Below, in pieces: positions 1 through 6,974 of a stretch of DNA of 38,146 nt. The notes under the pieces are model-generated. The model had not been told where the DNA came from. It saw nothing but the letters and a program-made list of their open reading frames with translations, and made no database searches. Source of the DNA: a virus. Every line of letters starts with the position of its first letter. Within the stretch, counting starts at the first letter, position 1. Where the stretch lies: positions 1-38,146 of IMG/VR virus record IMGVR_UViG_3300028883_000022, one strand, 5' to 3'. Position numbers and translations under genes: made by a program.

Positions 1-127
1 GTCGAATATTTCAAGTGCTGTGTAAATTTTCATCTCATCCCTCCAACCACTCACCAAACTTGAATATCCCTAAACCCAATATGATCACGATGGCACCCAG
101 CGCCATTATCATCTGGCCGAACACTGC
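1..127. repeat. Left copy of the 127-bp terminal direct repeat
   Basis: These bases are identical to 38020-38146. An exact repeat of 127 bp at contig ends is what a short-read assembler leaves when it closes a circular or circularly permuted molecule with that overlap length. It is therefore probably one locus seen twice. Positions 1-33 hold the start of the coiled-coil gene annotated at 37588-38052, and 35-127 hold most of the small membrane-peptide gene. A genuine phage terminal repeat is possible but would usually not interrupt an operon. Confidence 0.95.
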
Positions 128-142
128 CCGGATCGCTTTCAT
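35..142 (-). CDS. Small one-helix membrane peptide (35 aa)
   Basis: A 35-residue ORF with a basic N-terminus, one hydrophobic helix (about residues 11-27, containing ALGAIVIILGLGIF) and a short polar tail. Its ATG overlaps the stop of the exonuclease gene as ATGA (139-142). Its TGA ends one base before the ATG of the next gene (the coiled-coil gene read across the contig join), and that gene's Shine-Dalgarno GGAGGG lies in its last codons. This tight coupling on both sides is the main reason to accept it. It is probably an inner-membrane micropeptide of unknown role. A truncated second copy appears at 38054-38146 because of the contig overlap. Confidence 0.6.
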   Translation of the reverse strand: MKAIRAVFGQMIMALGAIVIILGLGIFKFGEWLEG

Positions 143-732
143 GCAACTGCATCCAATTCATTCAGCGGCAGCGGCACCCGCTGGACCATCATGTCCCAGA
201 TCTCCAGGGCCAGGCGGGCGTCGTTTGCGGCATGGTGCTCACGGACGGCGTCTTCCGGCCATTCATCTGGATTCGCTTCCAGGATGCGCTGCTTGGCCAC
301 TGACTTGTAACGGCGCTTGAGATCCTGGAAGGATATCCCGTTCATGGCGGCCAGCAAATGAATGCAGGCATTCAGATCCACGGCGTGATCGTCCTGGTCC
401 AGCTGCTGGAACGTCACCGGCAACAAGCGCCGGATAAATTTCATGTCAAAACTTTCGGTGCGGAAGCCCACCGGAATGGCCCGGTCGGAATTTCGCTTCC
501 AGCTCCGGATCCAATGCGCCAGCTGCTGGTCCGCTTCGTGAAGCACGACGGCATGGCCCAGGGTCAAATCGATCTTGTTCACCCGCAGGGCGGCAGGCTG
601 CACCAGCAGCTCCTGGTGCTCTACGCGGCAATAGAATCCGGCGTGGCCAGCAACCCGAGCGCCAATGCTCAGCACCTGGTGCCGGGCCGGGTCCACACCA
701 CTGGTCTCGAGATCCAGGGCGAAATATTTCAT
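139..732 (-). CDS. DnaQ-like 3'-5' exonuclease (DEDDh family)
   Basis: This 197-residue protein shows the three exonuclease motifs of the DEDDh (DnaQ/RNase T) family. Exo I is ALDLETSGVDP at residues 5-15 (metal-binding D7 and E9). Exo II lies around GFRTESFDMKFI (D96). Exo III is HHAANDARLAL, where H166 precedes D171 by four residues. In this family the enzyme removes 3'-terminal nucleotides from DNA or RNA using two metal ions. It is a free-standing exonuclease rather than a polymerase domain and fits DNA replication, recombination or host nucleotide scavenging during early infection. It sits in the early operon between a 68-aa unknown gene (4-nt overlap) and a membrane micropeptide. The precise substrate cannot be told from sequence. 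Confidence 0.88.
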   Translation of the reverse strand: MKYFALDLETSGVDPARHQVLSIGARVAGHAGFYCRVEHQELLVQPAALRVNKIDLTLGHAVVLHEADQQLAHWIRSWKRNSDRAIPVGFRTESFDMKFIRRLLPVTFQQLDQDDHAVDLNACIHLLAAMNGISFQDLKRRYKSVAKQRILEANPDEWPEDAVREHHAANDARLALEIWDMMVQRVPLPLNELDAVA

Positions 733-935
733 GCGACTTGCATCCCCTTGTGATCGTACAGGATCTCAATCTCCTCGCAATCAATCCGGAAAGGCAACCG
801 GCTCTGGTCTTCCGGGGGAACCAGCCCGACAGTCCTGTCGCTGAAATCAACATCCAGAACATCCCAGCGTGTCCCCAGATATTGAGCTGTCATTCCGGAA
901 AACCATTGGATTTGATCGAATCTCTCAGGTGTCAT
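729..935 (-). CDS. Hypothetical early protein (68 aa)
   Basis: A small acidic protein of unrecognised family. The start is supported by AAGGAG seven bases upstream of the ATG. It overlaps the stop of the preceding gene at 932-935 and the start of the exonuclease at 729-732, both as ATGA, so it should be translated coupled to both. Its mixed beta-like composition (WDVLDVDFSDRTVGLV followed by a charged segment) gives no clear functional hint. Confidence 0.75.
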   Translation of the reverse strand: MTPERFDQIQWFSGMTAQYLGTRWDVLDVDFSDRTVGLVPPEDQSRLPFRIDCEEIEILYDHKGMQVA

Positions 936-1234
936 GCACTCACTCCTTCCCCGCAGTCAATCGGTGTGGTGTCCCACAACTGGCCATACCTAGGAAGGTT
1001 GCCGGTTTCTATCTGCTTTCGGAGATCCTGGAGATACCTGGGAAATGCGATGCGGAAGCAGAATCCCTGACTCCAGCCCTGATCCGCCAGCGCCAGGGGC
1101 AGATCTACCAGGCTGCAGGTCAGGATCCCATCCCCGCTCACCACTGCGTGTTGGCAATACCGTTTCCGGCCGGTGCTATGTGGGCAGCAGAAATTCCGGG
1201 GCGGTTCGCCGTTCATAAGATCTTCACGGGTCAC
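932..1234 (-). CDS. Hypothetical early protein with cysteine cluster (100 aa)
   Basis: Begins with GTG, preceded by AAGGAG at good spacing, and overlaps the upstream gene as GTGA. The sequence contains FCCPHSTGRKRYCQH near residues 15-28 and a further Cys around residue 40. This could form a small metal-binding site, but the spacing matches no family I recognise. The C-terminal half is rich in aromatic and basic residues. Function unknown. Confidence 0.7.
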   Translation of the reverse strand: MTREDLMNGEPPRNFCCPHSTGRKRYCQHAVVSGDGILTCSLVDLPLALADQGWSQGFCFRIAFPRYLQDLRKQIETGNLPRYGQLWDTTPIDCGEGVSA

Positions 1235-1569
1235 AGGCTCTCCTTCTCGTTCCCAACGCCTGCTGGAGCGGACGCTTCGCGCCGCTCAGCATTTTTGTTC
1301 GGCATCGCTTCACGCAGTGCTGCCGCTATGTGGTCTGCCAGCGCCTTCTTCGCCAGCCGCGTTGCGTGTGGCAACCCCTTTGACACTTCGCACAGCACCA
1401 GCGTATCGCGGCGGTACTTGCTGAACGGCATGTCCACCTTGTAGCAGTCGCACTGCGTGTGCGGGTAGTACGCCACATAGATCGGGTTATTGTTCCGTCC
1501 GGACAATGCCGAACAAAGCGCTGGACTGCGACCAGAAAAGGCGCGCCGAAGTCTCTTGAGAATGTTCAT
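1231..1569 (-). CDS. Hypothetical early protein (112 aa)
   Basis: A basic protein whose N-terminus is arginine-rich (MNILKRLRRAFSGR), with a central CDCYKVDMPFSKYRR segment and a helical, alanine-rich C-terminal half. A clear AGGAGG lies upstream of the ATG, inside the end of the zinc-ribbon gene that overlaps it by four bases (ATGA). No family recognised; early operon position suggests a host-interaction or DNA-metabolism accessory role, which is only inference. Confidence 0.7.
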   Translation of the reverse strand: MNILKRLRRAFSGRSPALCSALSGRNNNPIYVAYYPHTQCDCYKVDMPFSKYRRDTLVLCEVSKGLPHATRLAKKALADHIAAALREAMPNKNAERREASAPAGVGNEKESL

Positions 1570-1715
1570 ACCGTTTCCTCCTGCGCCTTTTCTGGCGCGT
1601 CAACTTGGTCGTTGGGCCTCGCATTTTTTTCAGGCCTTACCCAGCCACACATCTTGCACTTCTCTCCCGGACGAATTTCCTGCAGACGCTGTCCGCACTT
1701 CTGGCACCATTTCAT
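1566..1715 (-). CDS. Small zinc-ribbon protein (49 aa)
   Basis: A short ORF beginning MKWCQKCGQRLQ and containing two CxxC knuckles (C4-C7 and C20-C23), the pattern of a minimal zinc ribbon, followed by a charged, probably disordered tail. It overlaps the stop of the replication-like gene at 1712-1715 (ATGA) and the start of the next gene at 1566-1569 (ATGA). Zinc ribbons of this size usually bind nucleic acid or a protein partner; nothing more specific can be said. The tight overlaps and the metal-binding pattern make it credible despite its size. Confidence 0.75.
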   Translation of the reverse strand: MKWCQKCGQRLQEIRPGEKCKMCGWVRPEKNARPNDQVDAPEKAQEETV

Positions 1716-2650
1716 CGCAGCCCCGTAAAACTCAAACCGTAGCCATTCAACTCTTCCTCCGACAGATCCAACTTCAGCTTGCCCTTCCCCCAGGCCGGGG
1801 CATCCAGGATCTTCTCCGGGGGAATCCCCCGTTCGATGAGAAACTGCCGGCGGTCCACTTTGCCACCCGCCGTGGTGCCGCTGATGATGTTATCCGGCAT
1901 CGTTCCACGGATCTGCTCGAATCGGATTCGGCTGACCTCGCTTTCATCGATCTGATCAATGAATATTTTCAGCACCTTGAACGACGGTCGCTCAGCCTTC
2001 TGGATGAATTGCTCCAGGGCCAGTTTCGCACGGATTGGATGCACGTCTTCCAGGTGTCCCCAGACAACCTGATCCGTGATCGTTTTTTTGTAAGACTTGC
2101 TGATCATCCTGGCAACCTCTTCAACCAGTCCCGCAGGGACAGGCGGCAGCGGCGGCGGTAGATCCGAATCGGTTTCTCCCATACCATTATTCTGGCTACT
2201 AATAGTACTATTGCCTGCTAATTCTTTCTCTGTATCTGCTTCTGCTTCTGCTTCTAGTGCGACATTGTCAGGCGTCTCTCCGGACACACTCCGGACACCG
2301 GTTGAAGTCTTTCGTGTGTACTCGTCCCTGTATTTCAGTAACTTAGGACAACTTATCTCAAGTAAGTTTCCCTCATTTTTGAGAGAAAAAACAGCGTTCC
2401 CGCTACGAAAGTTTTTCGGCTCCGACAAAAAGCCGGTAACTTTCCGGAGCAAAGCCGGTGAAGTTCCGGTAAAATTTTGCCATTTTTTTACCGGGTACTG
2501 AACGGAAGTGCATCCAGAAGCGTCCATCTGAGCGGCGATTTTTTCGAGAATAATCCAGTAAATTCCATAGGCCGCGACACCGAATTTATCGATCATGGCG
2601 GCCAGTGATTCGTCGTCCGCGGCGTCGGATCTGTGCTTGAACCACCGCAC
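1712..2650 (-). CDS. Replication-initiation-like protein with Lin1244/DUF4373-type N-terminus
   Basis: A 312-residue protein whose first ~110 residues (MRWFKHRSDAADDESLAAM, then FGVAAYGIYWIILEKIA) match the pattern of the Lin1244/Lin1753-like (DUF4373) domain. That is a winged-helix fold found at the N-terminus of phage replication-initiation and DnaD-like proteins. A low-complexity acidic/proline linker follows (about 130-170, with EAEAEAD and LPPPLPPVP), then a C-terminal helical domain (about 175-312). This organisation of DNA-binding head, linker and helical tail is typical of proteins that load replication machinery at a phage origin. The start is GTG, directly abutting the TAG of the upstream membrane gene. 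No helicase or polymerase gene is present, so the phage should rely on host enzymes. The repeat-like Glu/Ala linker is a candidate place for an origin, but I see no clear iterons there. Confidence 0.7.
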   Translation of the reverse strand: MRWFKHRSDAADDESLAAMIDKFGVAAYGIYWIILEKIAAQMDASGCTSVQYPVKKWQNFTGTSPALLRKVTGFLSEPKNFRSGNAVFSLKNEGNLLEISCPKLLKYRDEYTRKTSTGVRSVSGETPDNVALEAEAEADTEKELAGNSTISSQNNGMGETDSDLPPPLPPVPAGLVEEVARMISKSYKKTITDQVVWGHLEDVHPIRAKLALEQFIQKAERPSFKVLKIFIDQIDESEVSRIRFEQIRGTMPDNIISGTTAGGKVDRRQFLIERGIPPEKILDAPAWGKGKLKLDLSEEELNGYGLSFTGLR

Positions 2651-2938
2651 CTATATGACCACCAAAATGGCACAAAAAAGCGTGCCCAGGATGTCGCCCG
2701 CGGCATCAAAAAAGAAGTGTTCCCAGCTGCCATAAACGACCTTGATATCGGCGGAAACCGCTTCCAGAAATTCCCACCAAATGGCCGCGAAGAATAGCAG
2801 TAAAAAGACAGGCCCGGGAGGCAAGAAAAGCAGGAGAAAATGTGCCAGAACACCCCCGCCAAGGATGTGAAACCACACCCATTTATTCTCGCAAAAACCC
2901 CATTTGATGAGGCGGAATTTGTACAGCCACGCGCTCAT
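2651..2938 (-). CDS. Small multi-helix membrane protein (95 aa)
   Basis: Strongly hydrophobic, with predicted membrane segments around residues 23-55 (GGGVLAHFLLLFLPPG then VFLLLFFAAIWWEF) and 78-95 (ILGTLFCAILVVI). It carries conserved-looking polar residues in or near the membrane (H33, E56, D79). Overlaps the upstream two-helix membrane gene by ATGA. Its place in the early operon argues against a holin. A role such as superinfection exclusion or membrane remodelling is only a guess. Confidence 0.75.
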   Translation of the reverse strand: MSAWLYKFRLIKWGFCENKWVWFHILGGGVLAHFLLLFLPPGPVFLLLFFAAIWWEFLEAVSADIKVVYGSWEHFFFDAAGDILGTLFCAILVVI

Positions 2939-3174
2939 GCCTGCCCCACCAGCTGCTGGTTCTCGCGCTCAAGCTGCATGATCCGCGTCTCCAGATCCGC
3001 CCGCCCGCTGGTGGCGCACAACGAAGCCACGAACATGCCGAAAACGACGCCGCAAAACAAAATGGCAATGGCAGCCACAACCGAAAGCAGGGACGCTTTA
3101 CCCAAGACAGCGCCCAAGTAGGCAGCGCCGGTCACAAACAACACTAAGGCAATGATAAATAAAAGTTTACGCAT
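2935..3174 (-). CDS. Two-helix membrane protein with coiled-coil tail (79 aa)
   Basis: Two hydrophobic segments (residues about 4-24 and 27-50) are followed by a charged heptad-like tail, LETRIMQLERENQQL (about 60-75), typical of a short coiled coil facing the cytoplasm. GGGGAG lies upstream of the ATG. It overlaps the next membrane gene as ATGA, so the two are probably made together and may work as a pair. Holin-like topology, but early-operon location makes lysis unlikely. Confidence 0.75.
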   Translation of the reverse strand: MRKLLFIIALVLFVTGAAYLGAVLGKASLLSVVAAIAILFCGVVFGMFVASLCATSGRADLETRIMQLERENQQLVGQA

Positions 3175-3400
3175 GATACTCCCCTTCTGAAATACTTTGA
3201 AGAGGGGCGTGAACCAGCCCCTCTTCGCTGTCTATTTTGCTGCAAATTGCAGCTCGCTCAGGGTCCCTTGCATCCATGCCGTCTGCAGGTCTCAATGCAG
3301 TTCCCATGGCAGGCCCATCGCTCCGGTGAGACCGCCCTCCCGGGTACTGGAGGGCCACGGCGAATCCCACGTTAACAGGTACTGAACTTGGTTTGTTCAT
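3167..3400 (-). CDS. Hypothetical early protein (77 aa), doubtful
   Basis: Accepted mainly because it fills the only gap in a chain of overlapping genes: its ATG overlaps the upstream stop as ATGA at 3397-3400, and its TAA lies eight bases inside the next gene. Composition (many Gly, Ser, His and Arg) is unusual and no fold is suggested. It may be a real coupled peptide or merely a leader that keeps ribosomes on the message. Confidence 0.45.
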   Translation of the reverse strand: MNKPSSVPVNVGFAVALQYPGGRSHRSDGPAMGTALRPADGMDARDPERAAICSKIDSEEGLVHAPLQSISEGEYHA

Positions 3401-3771
3401 ATCCGCCGCGTTGCTTGGTACTGTTCTTCTAAATTATTGATCATATTGGACATAACATCTTTCAGCGTGTCCGCGTCACCGCCACAGATCCCCAGCAGAT
3501 AGTCACGATCTTCCAGGGACTTGATCAGTGCCTGGACATCATCCAGGAGGACCTTGAGCGGCTTTATGCGCTGGCGATAGTTCAGGGTCCGGTGGTCGTT
3601 GATCCGCCAGTCTCGAGTGATGATCAGGCCGCGAATTTTCAGCCGCAGATCCAGCAGTCGGTTCATCAGCTCCATGCGCCGGCAGTACAGCCTGCTGATG
3701 CAAGGCTCCGATGGCGCAAACTCCCGCGGCTTCATCGTCGTGAATGGATGGCTGGGCATCATGTTAGGCAT
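3397..3771 (-). CDS. Hypothetical helical early protein (124 aa)
   Basis: A charged, largely helical protein with a Pro-rich start and then leucine-rich helices (MELMNRLLDLRLKIRG, LKVLLDDVQALIKSLED). AGGAGGG lies six bases before the ATG, one of the strongest ribosome-binding sites in the operon. No family recognised. Confidence 0.75.
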   Translation of the reverse strand: MPNMMPSHPFTTMKPREFAPSEPCISRLYCRRMELMNRLLDLRLKIRGLIITRDWRINDHRTLNYRQRIKPLKVLLDDVQALIKSLEDRDYLLGICGGDADTLKDVMSNMINNLEEQYQATRRI

Positions 3772-3847
3772 TGCGATCCCTCCTCAGATTCAGACTCACG
3801 CTGGCGACACAGAAAAACCCCATAAAAATCAACAGGATAAGTTCCAT
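3764..3847 (-). CDS. Membrane micropeptide (27 aa)
   Basis: A 27-codon ORF, MELILLIFMGFFCVASVSLN then a basic tail, that would form a single membrane helix with positive C-terminus. Its ATG shares one base with the upstream TAA (TAATG) and it ends eight bases inside the next gene, whose Shine-Dalgarno it contains. Similar coupled micropeptides occur elsewhere in this operon (35-142, 6840-6974), which raises its plausibility. Confidence 0.45.
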   Translation of the reverse strand: MELILLIFMGFFCVASVSLNLRRDRNA

Positions 3848-4089
3848 TATGATACCCGCCTCCGCTTTGCTTCAAAAGTCCAGCCGTCGCGCCAGTAACG
3901 GTGCCAGCGGGACTGCTCGTTAAAAGGATTTGCCCCGGCCTTACGACCCACACGGCAGGCGACCTGGCCGTTCAGAAAGGTTTCGCGCTTGGCGCGGTGG
4001 GGATCATTCAGCAGGGAGAAAAGCCCGGCATCCTGGCTGACGCGGCCGGGTTGCTTTTGAGAAGGAGTACGATGTGAGGGTTGCGTCAT
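3847..4089 (-). CDS. RMF-like small protein (80 aa)
   Basis: The central and C-terminal part shows a pattern like ribosome modulation factor and related phage proteins: CRVGRKAGANPF, then SRWHRYWRDGW (G..A...NP followed by W...W..GW). RMF itself binds the 30S subunit near the anti-Shine-Dalgarno region and dimerises ribosomes into an inactive form. RMF-like phage proteins are common in early regions but of unproven function. The basic, polar N-terminus (about 35 residues) is an extra. Overlaps the 49-aa gene upstream (ATGA). The family call rests on the pattern only. Confidence 0.6.
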   Translation of the reverse strand: MTQPSHRTPSQKQPGRVSQDAGLFSLLNDPHRAKRETFLNGQVACRVGRKAGANPFNEQSRWHRYWRDGWTFEAKRRRVS

Positions 4090-4235
4090 TTGAACACCGG
4101 GCTTTCAATTCTGAGGCCCGCAGCGGACGACAGCAATGCCACGGGCCTTTGGGGGGTTCTGAGGGCACCTGGGCGGCCTCCGCCCGTATATGAAGGGAGA
4201 TCTGACCATGGCGCTTCTGGTGCCCTGTAATTCAT
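4086..4235 (-). CDS. Hypothetical early protein (49 aa)
   Basis: A short Pro/Gly/Arg-rich peptide bounded by ATGA overlaps on both sides (4232-4235 and 4086-4089). A longer reading of the same frame, to 4304, would run through the upstream gene, so the internal ATG is chosen. Probably disordered; function unknown. Confidence 0.5.
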   Translation of the reverse strand: MNYRAPEAPWSDLPSYTGGGRPGALRTPQRPVALLSSAAGLRIESPVFK

Positions 4236-4474
4236 TTGATCACGGTTTCGATCGCGAGGGTGAGCCCACAGCCCAGGAGCATGCAGCAAAGCAGAATGCC
4301 CCACATGATAAGCCGCCCCTGCCAGAATTCATCCACGCGGAACACACAGGTCAGCAGCACGCTGAGACGGTGACCGAACTCGATCTCCCTGACCGTGTCG
4401 ATCCATTCCTCGTAATTTTTGCGCAAAGCCTTGCGAGCAGCGCGCCGGATCTTCTTGGCTCGTCTCCCGCTCAT
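4232..4474 (-). CDS. Single-pass membrane protein (80 aa)
   Basis: Highly basic N-terminus (MSGRRAKKIRRAARKALRK), an amphipathic middle, and one hydrophobic C-terminal segment (about 56-75, IMWGILLCCMLLGCGLTL) with three Cys. This should place the basic region in the cytoplasm. Overlaps both neighbours by ATGA. Function unknown. Confidence 0.7.
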   Translation of the reverse strand: MSGRRAKKIRRAARKALRKNYEEWIDTVREIEFGHRLSVLLTCVFRVDEFWQGRLIMWGILLCCMLLGCGLTLAIETVIK

Positions 4475-4788
4475 GACCGCTCCAGTTTCCGCAAACGGCT
4501 CATGGCCGCCTTACGGACCGTTTTCTGGCTTCCTGGATAGGTGATGACCGCACGCAGCTGGGCCATGCCCATTTTCTTGACCGCTTGCAATCGGCCATTA
4601 ACATCCACGGTTTCAATCTCGGGATGATCCAGATACCCCGAGCTGAACGGACTGATCCCATCCGGTTTGGTTAGTTGCCAAAGTTTTCTACCATAGAATG
4701 CTGCAGTGTCCTCCTGGCCTGCGTCCTCCAGGGCATGCCGCATATCGTTGATCATCTGAATGAGATCTGCGGTGTAGAGCTCCTTCAA
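4471..4788 (-). CDS. Hypothetical early protein (105 aa)
   Basis: Helical N-terminal half (YTADLIQMINDMRHALEDAG), a short beta-like middle, and a basic helical tail ending AAMSRLRKLERS. Starts four bases inside the ParB-like gene (ATGA), so the two should be translated together; a functional link with the ParB-like protein is possible but not shown. No family recognised. Confidence 0.75.
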   Translation of the reverse strand: MKELYTADLIQMINDMRHALEDAGQEDTAAFYGRKLWQLTKPDGISPFSSGYLDHPEIETVDVNGRLQAVKKMGMAQLRAVITYPGSQKTVRKAAMSRLRKLERS

Positions 4789-5582
4789 AACAACCTCACT
4801 CTCTTCTGGCGCCGGTAATTCACGATGCTTTCGATCTGGCGCAGATAATTTTCGGTGGTGATGGCCGCGTGCAACTGGTGCCCCTTGTCCAGCCGCATGA
4901 TGAAATCCTGATGGTTGAAATCAGGGGACTTCAAGACCTTGAGGTAGGCATAAACAAAACTGCGGGAAGTGAACTTCTCGAAATATTTTTCCAGCTCCAT
5001 GATCTGGTCGGCTGTCTGTACGGCTTTTTCCGTATCAAACCGAGCCAACTTTCCCGCCTTGAACTCCGCTAGCTGGCCCTGCTCCCTGCGATCCGATTGA
5101 TGAATGATTCCCAGCAGCACCGTGTGGTTGAAAGGGTACTTCTCCTTGAGCGTTCTGTAATCCTTGTAGGATTGGATGCCCAGATCGATGTAGGTGTTCA
5201 TGTAGTCATTCGTGGACCAGTTCTTGTGGTTCACGTTCAGGCGCTGGATCTCCGGCAGCTCGTAATTCGGCTGGATAATGAACAGCACCGGCATGCCCAG
5301 GTCCTTCCAGGTGGCGAAACGATGCTGGCCGTCGATGATTTCGAAACGGTCATTCACCAGAATGGGTGAAAACAGGGCCTGCTCTTCGATTGAACTCTTC
5401 AGCTTTTTCAAATGTGCGGCGCTGAGCTTTCGATTTCCTTTTACACCCTTGAAAATACTGTAGTTATCCGTTGCGAAAATAGTCCCCACCGGCTGGACAT
5501 CTGCCCCCTTGACCTTGTTCCGGCGCAGGGTTCGACTCAACTGCTCCTCGGACCAGGTCGTCTTGATCATGTCTGCATTCAT
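4785..5582 (-). CDS. ParB/sulfiredoxin-like domain protein (265 aa)
   Basis: Residues about 30-110 form a ParB N-terminal/Srx-type domain with the signature IIDGQHRF (82-89), preceded by the conserved FSPILVND strand. In this superfamily the region binds a nucleotide (CTP in ParB) or carries out phosphoryl or nuclease chemistry. The C-terminal ~150 residues are helical and charged (LEKYFEKFTSRSF, NYLRQIESIVNYRRQ), consistent with DNA binding. The chosen ATG overlaps the upstream stop (ATGA at 5579-5582) and has AGGGG at good spacing; a start at 5765 would overlap the neighbouring gene extensively. No ParA partner is present, so partition is unlikely. A DndB/DGQHR-like or regulatory role is an alternative. 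Confidence 0.75.
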   Translation of the reverse strand: MNADMIKTTWSEEQLSRTLRRNKVKGADVQPVGTIFATDNYSIFKGVKGNRKLSAAHLKKLKSSIEEQALFSPILVNDRFEIIDGQHRFATWKDLGMPVLFIIQPNYELPEIQRLNVNHKNWSTNDYMNTYIDLGIQSYKDYRTLKEKYPFNHTVLLGIIHQSDRREQGQLAEFKAGKLARFDTEKAVQTADQIMELEKYFEKFTSRSFVYAYLKVLKSPDFNHQDFIMRLDKGHQLHAAITTENYLRQIESIVNYRRQKRVRLF

Positions 5583-5800
5583 AGCCATTCCCCTGACTGT
5601 CTCCGTGCGGCCGCCGCCCGCGCCATTTTCCCGCGGGCCTTCATCCGGTGACTGCATGTCCCCGGCCGCTGGCGGTTTCGAGGCTGTTTTGCTTTCGCGG
5701 GCCGATATTTCTTGAACGATGAAGAAAATCCATCTGGCGAATCCCCACCAAACAGCGAGCCCCATATCCGGTACAGAAGCAGATTATCAATCATGTTCAT
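5579..5800 (-). CDS. Hypothetical basic early protein (73 aa)
   Basis: Starts MNMIDNLLLYRIWGSLFGG, then becomes very basic (KYRPAKAKQPRNRQRP and KARGKMARAAAARRQ). The composition suggests nucleic-acid binding or a disordered tail. ATGA overlaps at both ends (5797-5800 and 5579-5582). Unrecognised. Confidence 0.6.
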   Translation of the reverse strand: MNMIDNLLLYRIWGSLFGGDSPDGFSSSFKKYRPAKAKQPRNRQRPGTCSHRMKARGKMARAAAARRQSGEWL

Positions 5801-6015
5801 GCGGTTACCTTTACCACGTTATCCGCGTTCATGACGCCATGCTCCCGCTTCCAGTCGCGCCCGGTCCAGGCGGTCTCCTGGGCGGCGTTCATGGGCTGCG
5901 GTATGCGTGTGTGGGCGTGGCCGGATTGCAAATGATTGTAGCGCCAGGCGCCCGTGGTGTCCCGGTAGCTCCACAGCGTCACCTTGCGCGTGGAACAGAC
6001 ATGGATCTCGCTCAT
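5797..6015 (-). CDS. Hypothetical early protein (72 aa)
   Basis: Begins MSEIHVCSTRKVTLWSYRD at the ATG that overlaps the upstream stop (6012-6015). A longer in-frame reading to 6204 lies wholly inside the neighbouring gene and is of atypical composition, so it is rejected. Short aromatic-rich beta-like segment, then a Gln/Trp-rich tail. Function unknown. Confidence 0.6.
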   Translation of the reverse strand: MSEIHVCSTRKVTLWSYRDTTGAWRYNHLQSGHAHTRIPQPMNAAQETAWTGRDWKREHGVMNADNVVKVTA

Positions 6016-6287
6016 AGTCCCCTCGGATTGCGTTTGATGGCTTGTTGGCGGCTGATGGGCAGCGCATAGCTGCGGCCATTGTGTCCCCGCTGCAGCAGCA
6101 GCTCCAGGGCGACCTCCGCCAGATCCCGCCGCAGCCGGTGGAGCCGTGCCCGGATACCGTTCAACTCCGCCATGGCGGAAGGATGCAGCCCTTTCACGAA
6201 ACACGTGTGTTCAATGGCGTCCAGTTGTTGGCCCAGACGGTTCGCACGATCGCGCAGCTGGCGGTAAGTGTTGCTGATGTCGGTCAT
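6012..6287 (-). CDS. Hypothetical helical early protein (91 aa)
   Basis: Predominantly helical and basic, with long amphipathic stretches (YRQLRDRANRLGQQLDAIE and ARLHRLRRDLAEVALELLL) that could form a helical hairpin or coiled coil. ATGA overlaps at 6284-6287 and 6012-6015. Unrecognised. Confidence 0.7.
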   Translation of the reverse strand: MTDISNTYRQLRDRANRLGQQLDAIEHTCFVKGLHPSAMAELNGIRARLHRLRRDLAEVALELLLQRGHNGRSYALPISRQQAIKRNPRGL

Positions 6288-6475
6288 TCTTCATTCAAAT
6301 CATATTTGAGCTTGCGGATCAGCTTGTTCGCATTCCGATAGGTCAGCTTGCTGACGCGCCCCAGGCTCTGGTAGGGACGGACATAGTCGCGCCACCAGTC
6401 CTCGGTATGCTCCGGGAGCTTTTTCCGCAGGATCTGGATGGTGGCCTTCTGGCCGTTTGTAGCAAAGCGCGGCAT
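6284..6475 (-). CDS. Hypothetical basic early protein (63 aa)
   Basis: A small basic protein with aromatic residues (HTEDWWRDYVRPYQSLGRV) and a helical C-terminal part rich in Lys/Asn. Its ATG shares one base with the TAA of the gene upstream (TAATG). Possibly nucleic-acid binding; no family recognised. Confidence 0.7.
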   Translation of the reverse strand: MPRFATNGQKATIQILRKKLPEHTEDWWRDYVRPYQSLGRVSKLTYRNANKLIRKLKYDLNEE

Positions 6476-6843
6476 TAGAAATTGAAACTCGACTGAATGG
6501 AACGGGTGTCGGATTCGCTGAGTTGAGGCACCTGCTTCGGCTGCTTCTCCCGCGCCTCCGCCCTGCGGTTGATCTCCCGCAGGGTGTTCTTGACGCGGGA
6601 TTTCAGACAGCAGCGGGACAGATCGATCAAGGCCGGGTCCGTGACCAGCCGATACCAGACCAGGCCGGGCTTGTCATCGTCGTTGCGGGTCTCGAACTGG
6701 ATGCCGCCCAGGCGCTGCATCTCGTTTTTCCGCTGGTTGAAACTCCAGCCGAACATGCGCGTCAGGCTGTTGTTCGGGACCCATTCCAGATGATGATCCA
6801 TCATAAAGCCCAGAAAGCGTTGTTTTTTAGAGGTTTGTGTCAT
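6475..6843 (-). CDS. Hypothetical early protein, possible winged helix (122 aa)
   Basis: The first ~75 residues, with QKQ-like helix starts and the segment WVPNNSLTRMFGWSFNQRKN followed by RLGGIQFETR, look like a winged-helix DNA-binding fold (recognition helix and wing). The C-terminal third is highly charged and probably flexible. Overlaps the upstream membrane peptide by ATGA. Fold assignment is a pattern impression only. Confidence 0.65.
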   Translation of the reverse strand: MTQTSKKQRFLGFMMDHHLEWVPNNSLTRMFGWSFNQRKNEMQRLGGIQFETRNDDDKPGLVWYRLVTDPALIDLSRCCLKSRVKNTLREINRRAEAREKQPKQVPQLSESDTRSIQSSFNF

Positions 6844-6974
6844 GAATACACCCCCGTGCTGAATTGGCCGATGATCAACATGGCAAACAGGGCCAGGACC
6901 ACCAGGATGGCAAACACCCAGGGGCGTTCGCTGCTGGCCGGTCCCGGGCCGCCCTTGATCCCAAAGGTTCTCAT
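6840..6974 (-). CDS. Small membrane peptide (44 aa)
   Basis: Starts MRTFGIKGGPGPASSERPW and continues with one hydrophobic helix (about residues 19-37, FAILVVLALFAMLIIG). The ATG at 6974 overlaps the upstream stop (ATGA), while the longer in-frame reading to 7133 is an out-of-frame shadow of the gene above. Overlaps the next gene as ATGA too. Function unknown. Confidence 0.65.
   Translation of the reverse strand: MRTFGIKGGPGPASSERPWVFAILVVLALFAMLIIGQFSTGVYS

Noticed and set aside
3845-3857. GTATCATAATG repeated at 3847 and 27052 junctions
   Set aside because: Both sites are coincident stop/start overlaps; an 11-mer shared twice in 38 kb is expected by chance.
3759-3953. Minus-strand ORF of 64 codons
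   Set aside because: Overlaps the RMF-like gene in another frame and lacks a ribosome-binding site; its 3' part is the 27-aa micropeptide frame, for which the ATG at 3847 is better placed.
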